This document shows, piece by piece, positions 34,314-45,890 of a DNA stretch of 64,000 nt. Below the pieces are notes generated by a model. It had not been told where the DNA came from and did no database searches. It saw nothing but the letters and a program-made list of their open reading frames with translations. The position numbers were made by a program, and so were the translations under genes. How positions within the stretch are numbered: position 1 is the stretch's first letter; each line of letters starts with the position of its first letter. The stretch comes from Dendrolimus kikuchii (taxonomy: Eukaryota > Arthropoda > Insecta > Lepidoptera > Lasiocampidae), in NCBI GenBank assembly GCA_019925095.2, contig CM034401.1, positions 14,420,338 to 14,484,337 of the forward strand, written 5' to 3'.

Positions 34314-34682
34314 TGAAAATACTAAATTGAATTAGAAAAGGCAAAGAGAAGAGAAAGCTTTTGATTTGAAACTTTGTGAAGACAGCAGAGTAATGTTATT
34401 CAAACTAGAACTTTAAGATGAATCGTATGACGTTGATGCCATGCATTACATACCTTTAGTGTCGTGAATAATGTGTCGCGATATTTTTATTTCTGAAACA
34501 GTGTCGCTGGGTATAAATTATTCATGCATCAGTCAGGGCTTTGCAGTCATCTCTTGAGATAATCTGTTATGATTTATGCTAGGAAACGTTTGAGCGCTGT
34601 ACCTACTCTACGTTTATTTTAATATTTAAAATATTTTTACATTTTGTACATAGGTATAATGTGCATAGTATTACGAAGTCAT

Positions 34683-34855
34683 GGTATCTTAGTGACTAAG
34701 GCAGCTGGGTCCAGTTTCAATAACGTGGGTTCTTTCCGAACGGATAGCCAAAAGAACCTACCCTCTAAGTAATTTTCCGATTTTGTGTGCACATTGTTAC
34801 AATTACCATTTGGTGATGGTGAAGAAAGAAATTCTGAGGCCTGCATATTGAGTTC
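34683..34855 (+). mobile_element. Decayed tRNA-derived SINE
   Basis: A tRNA-like head (GGTATCTTAGTGACTAAGGC, with a B-box-like GTGGGTTCTTTCCG) is followed by GATGGTGAAGAAAGAAATTC and GAGGCCTGCATATTGAG, a decayed form of the conserved central block of lepidopteran SINEs. Confidence 0.6.
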
Positions 34856-36400
34856 ATAATTGAAATGAAATTGTGTATAGATATCCCTTTGACGTCATAG
34901 AGTAGAATATTGATAATTATGGTGACGAGGGTGTAATGTCTTAGTATTTGTCTTATTAATTAATTATTGTATTGTGCTTATAATTTCCGTTCAATTTTCT
35001 GAAACAGATAAATTTATAATATATATTCTATGGACCTTGAAGACCAAGGGCCATAAAAATGGCCCGGAATTTTGGAGGGTTTGCGTGGGAAGGCCAACAC
35101 GTAGAGGCCCCTTGGCAAATTTAATGTAAATGTGGCGTGACGCTAACCGATGATGATCCCTGTCTACACCACATAAAAATGCACCCAACGGGAAGCCCCA
35201 GTCAGTGTTGGACTATTGTAGGAAATGAGAACAAAAGTTACCGGGCTATTCTTATTATTATTGAACTAATTGATTTCTGAAATTCATGAACTTCGTTTGC
35301 AGAAGCTTTACGAATATACTACCGCTCGACTATACATATTTAAACGGTTCAGAAAGGAAACTCTCGACTATGTATTTCAAAATCATGTTTTTATATACTA
35401 CCCGTGTGCAGAAGGTTTGCCGATAGCCTCATGATGTCACGCGTCGATGGTCAGTAGGGTTGACAAAAAAGTTTACATAAATAAATGTATTATTTTAATT
35501 TATTATTGTATATACTTTACATGAGTATATACAATAATAATAAGTAATACAGTACAATGATAGTAAGTAGTCATCGGCAAACTTTCTGCGCGCGGCATAA
35601 AGTAAAACGTGTATTTTTCAGTTCAATTTATTAATATTTCATATCGTGGTACAATTGTTTAAACTTACCCATCTGTTTCGTTACTTATTCACGTGATATT
35701 GGCATATATAATTTATTACTCGCCTACAGACAGCTAATACCGTGAAAATTGAATAGGCGTGCTAACTTTAGTCAAATTGTTTGTGAATGACTTATGAATG
35801 CTTGGCTGAATTGAATATTGATTAGATTGGCATTAAGTAATTCAATGAATTTTGCAAGTGTTTTTTTATTTCGAATCCAAATTTATTACTCTTTGAGAGA
35901 GATAATATATAGATAGAGTTGTATTGAAAAATAGGGGTGTGATTATTAGGAATATCTACATTTCCTTACTGATATGTGAATATGTATGTTTGCCTGAATA
36001 CTTGTACAAGTTTTTCTAGTTGTCTCACCATACAGCGTTATAAACATTTATGAAACTTGGTACGTAATTTTGATGGACACTAAAACACTATTTTATTTGA
36101 TACACATCTATCCTATGAGTATGATATATTTAATAACTTTAACATATCTAGGTATATAACTTATTTAGTTAAATATTCTTATATGATGTAAATTTCAATC
36201 ACGAGGAAGGACCGCATTAACAGTATGTATCTGTGATATAGCAAATACAGTACAAAATAGTCCGTCTATATTGGTACGGTCGCCAATTTACAGAAACCAG
36301 CAAGTTATATGGGGAACAAAATGTCTAATCATTCTACCACCGACAAGGTCCGGTAGGATAGCTGAACCCAAGAAATACTGGATTCTCATCATGAGAGTAC
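34856..36400. other. AT-rich DNA, no gene recognised
   Basis: A GC-richer patch at 35030-35210 (GGCCCGGAATTTTGGAGGG) has open frames on both strands without known motifs; it may be a LINE fragment. A direct repeat relates 35940-36110 to 33730-33910: both contain GGAATATCTACATTTCC-like and ATACTTGTACAAGTTTTTC-like blocks, so this stretch is a diverged duplicate or repeat. Confidence 0.45.
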
Positions 36401-36404
36401 GTGC

Positions 36405-36643
36405 AAAGCACCAATACCCGCCACGCTCGTCCAAGGCAGCTTGGCAGGTTTGACATATCGGTTATCTCGATGTGAGAGTTTCATCACGATGTATTTCCTT
36501 CGTCGTTCTTAGCATGTAGTAATTGTAACAAATGCATATTAGGTCAGAAAACTGTCTAAGTGATGCATACGTTCCGGCCAGGATTCGAACCCGCGCTCTT
36601 TGGGTTTGGGACGCCTGTTACTAACCATTACGCCACCTCGACT
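36405..36643 (-). mobile_element. SINE-B with intact tRNA A and B boxes
   Basis: Minus-strand A box TGGCGTAATGG (plus 36625-36635) and B box GGTTCGAATCC (plus 36581-36591) are intact pol III promoter matches. The central GGAAATACATCGTGATG block follows. The 3' end is truncated. The sequence is a SINE head, not a tRNA gene, since it lacks a foldable acceptor and anticodon arm set. Confidence 0.8.
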
Positions 36644-38040
36644 ACAATATATGTATATGGACTACAATATATATAGTATTTTAATATCTAAACGTATATC
36701 CGCGTTTTTCGTTTACAGCTGCATTGTGTACTTGATGTATGTGCTCCTTAAACCTCGTAGAGTTAAAGGCGATTTTCACTACACGAGAAGTTTTTGTATT
36801 TCATTCATTTGTTTTCAGTTTACGCACGCAATTTTTATTTAAGTGTTCTATTTGGTTATTTGTATAGTATAGTTTTGTTTTTGTATCGTGGATAATGTGT
36901 AACTGGATAACCTTAAATATTCTGAGTTTGATAAAATATAATAAAGTTTGTAGATGTGTCTTTTACAGCGGGGAGAAAGTAGGACATGTTTTATCAAGAC
37001 AAATGAGAGAATATATTACACATATTTATACGTCCTGCCTTCTGCCCATTTCTTCGCCTTTGTTACAAAAATTATGCAACATTAAATATAATTAAATAAA
37101 AAAATACACATTATTATATACATATTAAAACTTATTTTTAAAAAAATGAAACATTAATTTATTACGAACTAAATATAACGACACATTATCACATGCTGTG
37201 TGATTCGATACGGTTTTAATATGATCACTGAATTTACAGTCAACATTATTTTTAAACGATAAAAAAGTCACGTCATCGAAATGAAACCGCTACGTATAGT
37301 GTGAATTGACCTAAAATATATTCTCTTATATGAATTGACTGACGGCTGCTTTATTCAGGAAGGGAGGGAACTAGCTTAGATTCAGGTGACATGGTGATTG
37401 ATGTATCTTAACTTATTCAGTTTATAGACCCTTTGAAAAATGTCACTTTTGTTCGGGAAAGTGGTGTTGTTGCCCCGCCTGCAACTAATCTTAATAATCA
37501 TTAGCGTTAAATAGTGGTTGTATGTTTGTTAGAAAACTCTTTACATTTTTTTTACGAATCAGATGATCTGCAAGGCCATCCAATTAGAGCTAACTATAAA
37601 GAGTAGTGGTAGCTCAGTGGTCGAAATCCGACCATAATTAATTTAAATTATAAGTTTGAACATTATTAAGGTTCTGTTGTCAAAGACTATACTTCCATAA
37701 TCACAGATTTTGCCAAGGCTACACTGTTAGTTTGACTTTAACAATAAACAAAAGAGTATATATGCGTGTGTGTTTCAAATACATGGGAGTGTGGGTAATG
37801 TTTCATTTATTGATTTAATGTATTTTTGTGCATAATTTAAAAAAAAACTATTAGCATTTTGCACTCCTTCTCTATATAAACTATAAGTGTGCGAAACTTC
37901 GTACTCCCCCGTCCGCAGAATTTTCGGAAAAAAGGGTACAAAGTTTTTGCTTCACGAATTAATATAATGATGATAATACCAAGCTTCTTTTATTCCTCAA
38001 ATAACTAGATAGTTTCAGCAAAATGTGGCCGTATCAATGT
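36644..38040. other. AT-rich DNA, nothing recognised
   Basis: No gene or shared repeat. The frames at 36600-36842 and 36895-37095 are AT-driven and lack known motifs. Confidence 0.5.
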
Positions 38041-38045
38041 AGGCT

Positions 38046-38369
38046 TTTATCCGTGCAGGAACGGAGAAAGTATACAATTTCCTGCGGCCGGGCTGCCTGT
38101 CGTAAGAGGCGACAAAACAACCCACAGCCAGGTGGTAGGGCATTTGCCCGACTGGATGGCTACTACCCCTGGTCTAAAGTATGTCGCCATAACAGCCTTG
38201 GGTTGTGTTTCGGTATTAGTGCCCAGGTTCCAGTGACCCTTATGAGAGCAGCAGCGCATTTGTGGCACCTTTAATGTTGCAATTGTCCATAGGCGTTGGT
38301 AACCGCTTTCAGTCAAGTGGGCCGTCGGCCTGTCTTCTAAACTCCTGCAATAAAAACATAAAATAAAAA
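38046..38369 (+). mobile_element. SINE-A, full-length copy
   Basis: It runs from TTTATCCGTGCAGGAACGG to CTCCTGCAATAAAAACATAA. AGGCT flanks it at 38041-38045 and 38370-38374. The tail (AATAAAAACATAAAATAAAAA) is A-rich but not pure. The 115-codon minus frame is a by-product. Confidence 0.85.
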
Positions 38370-38469
38370 AGGCTACTAAGCGATTAATTCCCAATCAATT
38401 TATCAGCTATATCACGGGCATGAAGGCTGCATCGGATGCAGGAGTTTCCAACGCGATCTTAATAATATC

Positions 38470-38660
38470 TACCCATAAACTGACCACTGCAGGGCTCAGA
38501 CATCTTTATAATGAAATGGGTAGAATGGGAACCAAAATTGTCGACAATTTTTTGGGATATCTCAGCCATCGCTTATTTTGATGTGCTAGTTTCCTCACAG
38601 TGTTTCCTTTGTTACTGTTTATACTTTGAATATTAAACAAAACTGAATCAAAATATTATT
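38470..38660 (-). mobile_element. SINE-B, heavily decayed
   Basis: CCCATAAACTGACCACTGCA and TGATGTGCTAGTTTCCTCAC, then GTGTTTCCTTTGTTACTG, match SINE-B end and central block with many changes. The head is not recognisable. Confidence 0.5.
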
Positions 38661-39131
38661 GACAGATGTGACATATATAACTGTCTGACTTTAGGGTCCT
38701 GCTTTCTTCTTCTCACTCTCTGATATTTCGTGTAATGGTGTTCGTTTCTTTGATAGCAAATAAATCCAGTTTTATCTTGCTGTCTGTATTTAATTTTTGT
38801 TTAACGTTTCATCGTTCTCCATCCGCACGTGATACAAATGTAACACCTATATCACTTAACTGAGGTACTATGTTTAACGATAATGGTTATACACTACTCG
38901 TTTAATTCACGCAATTTAATCACGATAAACGATGTTTTCACACAATTAAAATCTACGAAAACACGAAAACAAGCGAGTTATGGAAACGATAGCTGCAATC
39001 TCAATGTGAAAACACGGATATTAACATCCACCAGCTATTATATTATGACTAACTGTTATTTTACGAGCACCTAATGGTCCGATAAGGGTGTTTTATTATT
39101 CCCTAATGGCTTATACCTGTCTTACGCGTTT

Positions 39132-39317
39132 ATGGGAACGATGCGTTATGACCACGCACATCGCCAATTTCGCATAATGGATACATCTTTATTGGCAGTT
39201 ATGATAGTCTTAAAACAGTCGCTTATACTATGGAAGAAGGAAAGGCAATGGCCTAGTAAAAAATGTAAACAAGAATGTAAAAAAATTAAGGGCCAAGTTG
39301 CAAATTCTACGGATTAA
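39132..39317 (+). CDS. Short unrecognised open frame
   Basis: A 61-codon frame with an inner methionine at codon 16 (MDTSLLAVMIVLKQ) and a basic lysine-rich tail. It lies in non-repetitive DNA just upstream of the 39507 frame. The hydrophobic start followed by basic residues faintly recalls N-termini of PIF/Harbinger-type transposases, but no catalytic motif follows. It may be non-coding. Confidence 0.15.
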   Translation: MGTMRYDHAHRQFRIMDTSLLAVMIVLKQSLILWKKERQWPSKKCKQECKKIKGQVANSTD

Positions 39318-39506
39318 GAACCGTAGAAGAAGTATTTATATAGAGAGGTAATGGACGTATACCTGTTAGAGACGGAAATAAATATTCACACCAAAGGTGG
39401 CCAATAATCAAAAACTTAAAATAATATAAAAAGTGTCGCGACAGCATATACCTAATTATTATAGTTATGCCATAATAAGTGTTCTTATTTTAAAAAAATA
39501 ATTAAA

Positions 39507-39662
39507 ATGCCGTCGCTAGAAAAGGCTCTTTATTTGTATCTTGGTATTCATCCTTATCAAAATAAATTACTTCATATTCAAGACTGCTTCAATACCTTTA
39601 TACAACTTTTTGAATTATTCAACTCGGATAGTCCATTCGAAAGATATCACGAGTTTAAAAAT
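39507..39662 (+). CDS. Candidate first coding exon, unrecognised
   Basis: An ATG after AAAATAATTAAA opens 52 codons (starting MPSLEKALYLYLGIHPYQNK) that end at a strong splice donor, AAAAAT|GTAAGTATT (GT at 39663-39664). The composition is protein-like (aromatic and hydrophobic residues well spaced) and the DNA is not part of any repeat seen here. The start loosely recalls insect chemoreceptor N-termini, but this is a guess. No downstream exon was found within 1 kb; SINE-B follows at 39742. Confidence 0.25.
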
Positions 39663-39741
39663 GTAAGTATTAGAACACGCGGCCCTAACGCTTTTTCGTG
39701 ACAGAACAGAACCCGTCTATATAGAAGTTTTACTTCAATAA

Positions 39742-40010
39742 CAGCCTATAAACGTCCCACTGCTGGACTCGGGCATCGCACTATAAGATAACGGCCAGTA
39801 TACCTGCCACGCTTGTCTAAGTTGGCTTGACAGGTTTTGATAGATGGGTTATCTCGATGTTTTCCGTCACCGTTGTTAGCACGCGGTAGTTGGAACAATA
39901 TGCACATTAGGACAAAAAAAGCCTAAGTGGTGCATGCGTTCCGGCCAGAATTCGAACCCATGCTTTTGGAGCTTGGGACGTGAGCGCTAGCCATGACGCT
40001 ACCTACCATG
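39742..40010 (-). mobile_element. SINE-B, near full-length
   Basis: ACAGCCTATAAACGTCCCAC at the 3' end, GATGTTTTCCGTCACCGTTG in the centre and GTTCCGGCCAGAATTCGAAC at the B box are all present. The A box is altered (CATGACGCTACC). No clear duplication. Confidence 0.78.
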
Positions 40011-40201
40011 ACAGAAACCTATACGAAGAGCGAAATCTAAAATGAAGTATAAGTCTTCTCTTTCATACCTCTGCTATATATGGGATAATGTTAGCGATAG
40101 TGACTGAGTCACGCTGATGTAACTTACTTAATACGTTATTTGTGATCACTTACAACCTAATTTCGCAAATTTTGTTCTTAGTAATGAATCTTTATATATG
40201 A

Positions 40202-40390
40202 CTAGCTGACCCGTACTTGCTGGGCGTCATTAACAATATTAATCACAATCAAATATGCCTGTCACTCAGGATTAATATTACTTCCTACTGGTAAAAGAAT
40301 TTTCAAAATCGGTTCAGTAGTTCAAGAGATTACTTCCTGCAAAAAAACTCACAAGTTTTATAGTATTATTACTACAGAAATATAGATAAA
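40202..40390 (-). mobile_element. Helitron-like element with CTAG end
   Basis: The plus strand starts CTAGCTGACCCGTACTTGC, the reverse of the GGGTCAGCTAG end at 42600. It contains AAAATCGGTTCAGTAGTTC, the block expected near the 5' end, and ends near ACAGAAATATAGATAAA. It is short and non-coding. Confidence 0.5.
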
Positions 40391-40703
40391 AGCCGATAAA
40401 TATGAAAAACCAGTCACGTAGTTGAACTTTAAATCGAATAACGAATCCTAAACACCCAATCACATTCTAGCAAAATTTAAATACGAAAATAGAATTCTAA
40501 ATTCAAAATTTAACTCTCAACCAGTACACAAGAGCGCTTTCCATTCAAATTAACCAATGAAAGTAAATTAAAAACTATGTTCAAATTACAAAGAAGCTCA
40601 TCTCAAGCGCGTGATTGTTGTAAGAAAGTAGTGTCTTGGGATTTCTAGAAATAAACCGCATTTGTTTATGATAAAAATTATTTTGTATTGTTATTATTAG
40701 TTA

Positions 40704-40750
40704 CCAGGTGTTGCCCGCGGCTTCACTCGCGTGGATTAAACGTAGTCATA
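40704..40750 (-). mobile_element. Helitron 3'-end fragment
   Basis: TTGCCCGCGGCTTCACTCGC, then GTGGATTAAACG, is the reverse of a Helitron 3' hairpin region. The CTAG terminus is degenerate here. Confidence 0.4.
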
Positions 40751-40779
40751 GTTTGAATAGTAAAAAAAAGGTTTTATTA

Positions 40780-40940
40780 GCGACTGCCTCTGTGGTTGAG
40801 CGAGATAAGCCTTTGCCGGTTGACCTCACTTCAACGCTGAAGCTAGGGTTCGATACCTGTCATGGTAAATATCGTAAAAAAAACTTTTCGTTATTTACCA
40901 TCGTCTGGGTGTCTGGAATCACCCCAAAGTAGTCCATAAT
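40780..40940 (+). mobile_element. tRNA-derived SINE, plus orientation
   Basis: The head GCGACTGCCTCTGTGGTTGA has an A-box-like GTGGTTGAGCG. The B box GGGTTCGATACC is near 40847. Downstream GTCTGGGTGTCTGG is typical of a second lepidopteran SINE family, different from SINE-B in its body. Confidence 0.68.
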
Positions 40941-41149
40941 ATATTAGCCATAAATAACAGCATAATTTGCTTAGCTTGGGGATATAATTAAAATGTGTGT
41001 GTTTGTCGTTGTTGTTTTTTGTTTCGTATACAATAGGTAATCTCTTAGAGAGCTACCATGTACACCATTAAAAAAAAATTCACTACTGACCACTAAATGT
41101 TACTATAATATAAACATGATAATGGACGCTAAAATCTTATGAATTGAAA

Positions 41150-41400
41150 TAAATATAATTAACATGTTGTAATTGTAGATATTTTATTATTTAGGTGTAT
41201 TATTAGTTATAGATTATTATTATTTTGTTTTAAAATATTAAGATATGTAACTTGTATGTTTCATTGTATAATTCAATATAGTAATAATAATTTTGCACAC
41301 CCAATTATGGGCAGAATGCATTGAAACTATAAAATCTGCAACATCTCTGTACATGAATTACATAATAAATATATTCTATTTCATTCTAGTCTCTGTTCTT
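41150..41400 (+). mobile_element. LINE 3' UTR fragment with AATAAA and (ATTCT)n-type end
   Basis: The order GCACACCCAATTATGGGCAG, ACATCTCTGTACATGAATTA, CATAATAAATATATTC, then ATTTCATTCTAG corresponds to a common lepidopteran CR1-like LINE tail. No ORF remains. Confidence 0.5.
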
Positions 41401-41657
41401 GTCTTTCGATTACTATTATTATATTAATCCTCTTTTTCACCACCTTAGGGGTAAAACGCTTTGTAGAGGTTTTTGAAACGCCGATATACCTACGTGTGCT
41501 TTTATTTCTAAACCGACGTAAGTATATAATATTTCGTGCTTTTTACTTTGGAAATGAGGAATTTTCGTACAAAATTCATTTTAAAGAACCTTTCTTACGG
41601 CGCACCTAGTAGAATAGTATAGAAAGAACCCGAATGGGTTCCAGTTCAAAGAACCCC

Positions 41658-41970
41658 TTTATCCGAGCAGGAACGGAGAAAGAATACAATTTCCTGCGGC
41701 CAGGCGGCCTGTCGTAAGAGGCGACAAAAGGATCCACAGCCAGGTGGTAGGGTATTTGCCCGACTGGATGGCTACCACCCTTGGTCTAGAGTATACCGCC
41801 ATAACAACCTTGTGTTGTGTTCCGGCATTAGTGATCAGGTTCCAGTGCCCTTAAGAGCAGCAGCGCATTTGTAGCACCTTTGGTGTTGCAAATGTCCATA
41901 GGCAATGGTAACCGCTTTCCATCAAGTGGGCCGTCTGCCTGTCTGCTGAACTCCTGCAATTAAAAAAAAA
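41658..41970 (+). mobile_element. SINE-A, full-length copy
   Basis: It runs from TTTATCCGAGCAGGAACGG to CTCCTGCAATTAAAAAAAAA. All family blocks are in order. No duplication could be assigned. Confidence 0.83.
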
Positions 41971-42119
41971 TTGAAATGTTCACATTTCTATGTCCCAGTA
42001 GGTTGGGCTGTGCGTTCTTATGTAAGTTAGTGAGGTGAAGTAATTAATACGAATATATTATAATTATTTTGGACTTGAGAAAAATAAGTATTAAAATTCA
42101 GTAGTTCGCGCACAATGAA

Positions 42120-42600
42120 GGGTTCAGCATAAGTGACCAACGTCCACAATTTTCGAAATTGGCGATGAAACTGTTGCGAATGCAACATCAATAGTCAACA
42201 TGAAGTTGACAAACGTTAACGTTAACGGCTGGACTGATTTGGCTAATTTTGGGTTTTGAATTATTGGAAGTCCAGGGAAGGTTTAAAAGGCGAGTAAATA
42301 TGAAAAAAATACTTGGATTATAGTAAAAACAACAATTTCGCTTTCCCTTAGAAACTATTCCTACCTGTCAAACATTTGATGTTCGTCCCGTCGTTTTGAA
42401 ATCAATTAACTTTAAAAGTCGTTCGAAATCAAATTAAATATAAAAGTGAAGTCTTATTTTTGGTTTGAATGTCAAACGTTTGATGTTCGTTCCGGTTAAG
42501 TTTTGAACACATTTTTTACGAAAGTTGAAACACTGCAATTATCATTGAGCTTTTTTATTTATTGATTCTGAGGCGGTACGAACTTTGCCGGGTCAGCTAG
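42120..42600 (+). mobile_element. Helitron-like element, CTAGT end
   Basis: The body contains AACGGCTGGACTGATTTGGC, GGAAGTCCAGGGAAGGTTT, TTTGATGTTCGTTCCGG, and the end TTTGCCGGGTCAGCTAGT. These blocks make up a widespread lepidopteran repeat. The 5' limit is approximate. No helicase coding. Confidence 0.6.
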
Positions 42601-43222
42601 TCTACAATAAATTAGTTATTCACAACTGAATTAGTGCCTATAATTTCTACTGTGAAATCTGGAAACTCAAACATAACCGTAAAAATGCATTTATCGAAAA
42701 TGATCTCAAAGCCTACTCAACGGATTATGTTCAAGCCAATTATCGTTTGAACTTTTTAAAATATTTATTATACTGATGACATTGTTGACATTTTGCGGTG
42801 TCAAAGTCTATTTGACAAAACTACTTGTTCTGCATCAGATACAGCTCTAATTTTAGGTTCTCAACTTGTATAGTCTTTATTAATTAGTATACCATTTTAA
42901 GATCAATATTTCTCGCATGCAAAATCACATCGAAAAGTTTTAGTATAGGGATAGGTCAATGTCCTCCGTTTTTATAGCAATTTCAAAAAGGCAACACACT
43001 TCAAACGAAGTTTTTCAACGTACCGCATCACTGTCAAAGCAATGATGCACAACTTGGGACTACAAGATAAAGGCATAAACAATTTAGAACTCCCTGTTAC
43101 TACTGCTTCATCTGGGATAATGTTATGGTTATTGACCGTTTCACCCAGATGTAGCTATGGGTTTTATTAAAGAAAGGAAAAGAAAGAAAATGTTACACTC
43201 ACATAACTTATATATCCATACT

Positions 43223-43684
43223 TCTATACTAATATTATAAAGAGGCAAAGTTTGTGAGTTTGTGACGTTGTAGGAGGTAATCTCTGGATCTACTAAACCG
43301 ATTTTAAAAAATATTTTACTGTTCGAAGGCTACGTTGACAGGGAGTATCATAGGCTATATTATATTTTGCCAAGTGGTAGGGCATTCGCCCGACTGGATG
43401 GCTACCACCCCTGGTCTAAAGTATGTCGCCATAACAACCATGAGTTGTGTTCCGGCATTGGTGACCAGGTTCCAGTCTCCCTTAAGAGAGCAGCAGCGCA
43501 TCTGTAGCACCTTTGGTGTTGCAAATGTCTATAGGCGATGGTAACCGCTTTCCATCAAGTGGGCCGTCTGCCTGTTTTCAACAAACAGCTGCAATAAAAA
43601 AAATAAAAAAAAACAAAATATAACATGACGCTATATACCACGGGAGTGGGACAGAGCGCGGATGAAACCGCGCCAAGACGCTAG
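43223..43684 (+). mobile_element. Non-autonomous Helitron, interrupted by SINE-A
   Basis: The start TCTATACTAATATTATAAAG and the body TAAACCGATTTTAAAAAAT and AGTATCATAGGCTATATTA are the conserved Helitron 5' region. The end carries a GCGCGGATGAAACCGCGC hairpin followed by GACGCTAGT, i.e. hairpin then CTAG with T outside. SINE-A occupies 43372-43613. Without it only ~220 bp of Helitron remain. Confidence 0.78.
43372..43613 (+). mobile_element. SINE-A, 5'-truncated, nested in a Helitron
   Basis: It begins at AGTGGTAGGGCATTCGCCCG, lacking about 90 bp of the 5' end, and ends CAGCTGCAATAAAAAAAATA. The A-rich tail leads straight into Helitron sequence. No exact duplication was found. Confidence 0.8.
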
Positions 43685-43689
43685 TATAA

Positions 43690-44336
43690 CATAAACGTGT
43701 TATAAAAAAATATAAAATATTAAAAAAAAATATACACAACAACCACGGCAATGAGGCTGGTAACTTAGCAATATGATATGTTGAAAACTGATTGAGCGCT
43801 GATTTTCAGTTCCAGCCTATAAGTGACCCCAATAAACAATTTCTCATTACCATTCACAAAGTAATTTAATATGAAATTAAACTGATGTATAATTTGAGAT
43901 GAGATAGTGTTATTAATTTTCTTAATGAAGTTAAATATTGACAGGTATTTCTTAACCTCGTTATTTTTAAAGCTTTAAATAAGACGCATTTGCCGAGAGT
44001 TAATAATCATAACATTATCGCAGGTGAAGCCCGACGGCCATAGCAGTGACGCACGGTCTTAGACTGCAAGTATAAAGACATAGAAATTTTAGACTCCCCA
44101 TGGGGAAACTTCGATATTCTGGTTTTAAAACATGCGCCGTTCCGACCCACGGTCACGGGCATCCCGCACTGTGTATAAATTACTACAGTACAATCACTTT
44201 AAATACAGAGTTGTATGGAGTATAAGTATATCGCGACACAGGCCGGTTGACGCGGATATGGGAAAATATCAGAATGCCTTTTTATCGTTTATTATTTTAT
44301 AACATCCCACAATAACACTTTCGCGTCTCGGGATAG
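43690..44336. other. AT-rich DNA with a GC-richer patch
   Basis: A GC-richer patch lies at 44025-44170, containing the palindrome CCCCATGGGG. No gene recognised. Confidence 0.45.
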
Positions 44337-44515
44337 AAGATAGATAGGTAACACTTTATTTCTCTCCAAAATAAACAAATACAAAAACAAAATGCATAAT
44401 TCCAATACTTCTTGGCAAAACAACAGGCAGTCTAATCGCTAAAAGCGATCTCTTCCAGGCAACCTAGCTTAAAAGAAATTCTTAACTAATCTGGCAATGT
44501 AGGTGGAGCAGAAAA
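44337..44515 (-). mobile_element. LINE 3' UTR, reverse orientation
   Basis: Minus strand: GGTTGCCTGGAAGAGATCGC, TTTTAGCGATTAGACTGCC, then an AATAAAG signal and an (ATCT)n end (GATAGATAGG on plus). Same family as 24340 and 55655. Confidence 0.68.
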
Positions 44516-44565
44516 AAGATAGGACTGTACAATTTAAATATACATACACTAATTTATAATTTTAA

Positions 44566-44809
44566 ACAGATATACAATGCAAAAGTGGATGGATGCAGAA
44601 TTCGTGGAAGGCCACGACACACCTTCCATGATCAAATTGATCGTGTACTAGCAGGAGGTGATGTCAGGAGCCTTAAGAATAGACGAGCGTGCATGACAAG
44701 AGTTATGAATGTCAAAGAAGCAAGTCAGGTGTGTAAGAATAAGCCTGAACGGCGCTCTGTTGCTCGTGCCTACCCCGCAAGGGAACTGGCGTGAATTTAT
44801 GTATGTATG
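44566..44809 (+). mobile_element. LINE-1, 5'-truncated copy with 16 bp TSD
   Basis: It encodes KVDGCRIRGRPRHTFHDQID through YPARELA (69 codons open, 44585-44794) and the (TATG)n tail. A perfect 16 bp duplication TAATTTATAATTTTAA at 44550-44565 and 44810-44825 flanks it. Little decay, so one of the younger copies. Confidence 0.9.
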
Positions 44810-44825
44810 TAATTTATAATTTTAA

Positions 44826-45779
44826 TACGTATATAAATATAATAATAATATATACAAAATAATCTAAATAAATATATAGAAGAATGATCTATTCCCTGAA
44901 TTAGGGCATAACTATATTTACACTATAGTTACTTAAGTATCTCTTTAATACTTCTTTTTTATTTGGGTTATGGCACCAATGCTTTTTAACTTCTTGTATG
45001 ACTTGAACAAGTACACGTAAAAATAATCAAAAATATCGAACTTACGGTTACTAAATAGTCCTCGCCAGACACAGAAAGGAAAAAACAACTCACATGGCAC
45101 TACTTAAGATAATATATATAGGTATAGACATAAGGCACACACTCCACATGCACTTCCTAACAACAACAGGATGTAAGAGATACACTACATTAGTATAAGC
45201 TTAGTATTAAATTTAGAATAAATTAATATAATAAGCTATTCGTAAGGTACACCACAACACAAATATGATTGAATAAATATCACACATAAAAACAAAAATT
45301 ATGAAGAAGCGTGTATAAATACTTAAAACTTTCTTCAAAATTAAGTTATAAAAAATGGTACGGAACTCGAGTCCGTAGAATTGTTAAAAAAAAAATTGAC
45401 CTCGCAATGAAGGTACCTGTATTATTCTCTTTATAAACAAATCGGACCATCTTATATATTTATTATATTACCGAAATCAATGTTAAATAAAATCTTTGGA
45501 AAGTTTTCAAGTGAATATCATTACTAATAAAAATTAGATTACAGACACTTCCAGCGCGATTTATAGTTAAGAATATAAATATGAAAGCGGTTTTGTATGT
45601 ATGATTGTTTCTACCTTCTTTACAGTTATAATATTGAAATTATTATTTATGTATTTGTTCATTTAATAAAAAAATATTACATTTTTAAAAAGTTCAGTAT
45701 AAAAATATTTGTTTATTAAAAAAACAGGTTAACAATATTCTTTAATAAAAAAACATTTAAAATACAATATTTGAATTTT
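44826..45779. other. AT-rich DNA, nothing certain
   Basis: A weak Helitron 5'-like stretch at 45575-45620 (AATATGAAAGCGGTTTTGTA). No gene. Confidence 0.4.
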
Positions 45780-45890
45780 GTAGTCCGCCGGCAGCGGGGA
45801 CTGGGGTCGAAACTACCGGTGATTAGGGCTCCAGAGACAGGAACATCCTTACAACTCATGCCGTATCCAAGAGTGCTGCCTTCTGTTTAC
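45780..45890 (-). mobile_element. Possible LINE ORF2 C-terminal fragment
   Basis: Minus strand reads, with one stop, KAALLDTA*VVRMFLSLEP. This resembles the very end of some LINE ORF2 proteins. It is GC-richer than its surroundings. Confidence 0.35.

Noticed and set aside
36570..36643. tRNA gene on the minus strand
   Set aside because: A and B boxes are good, but there is no complete cloverleaf, and the sequence continues into the SINE-B body found at several other sites.
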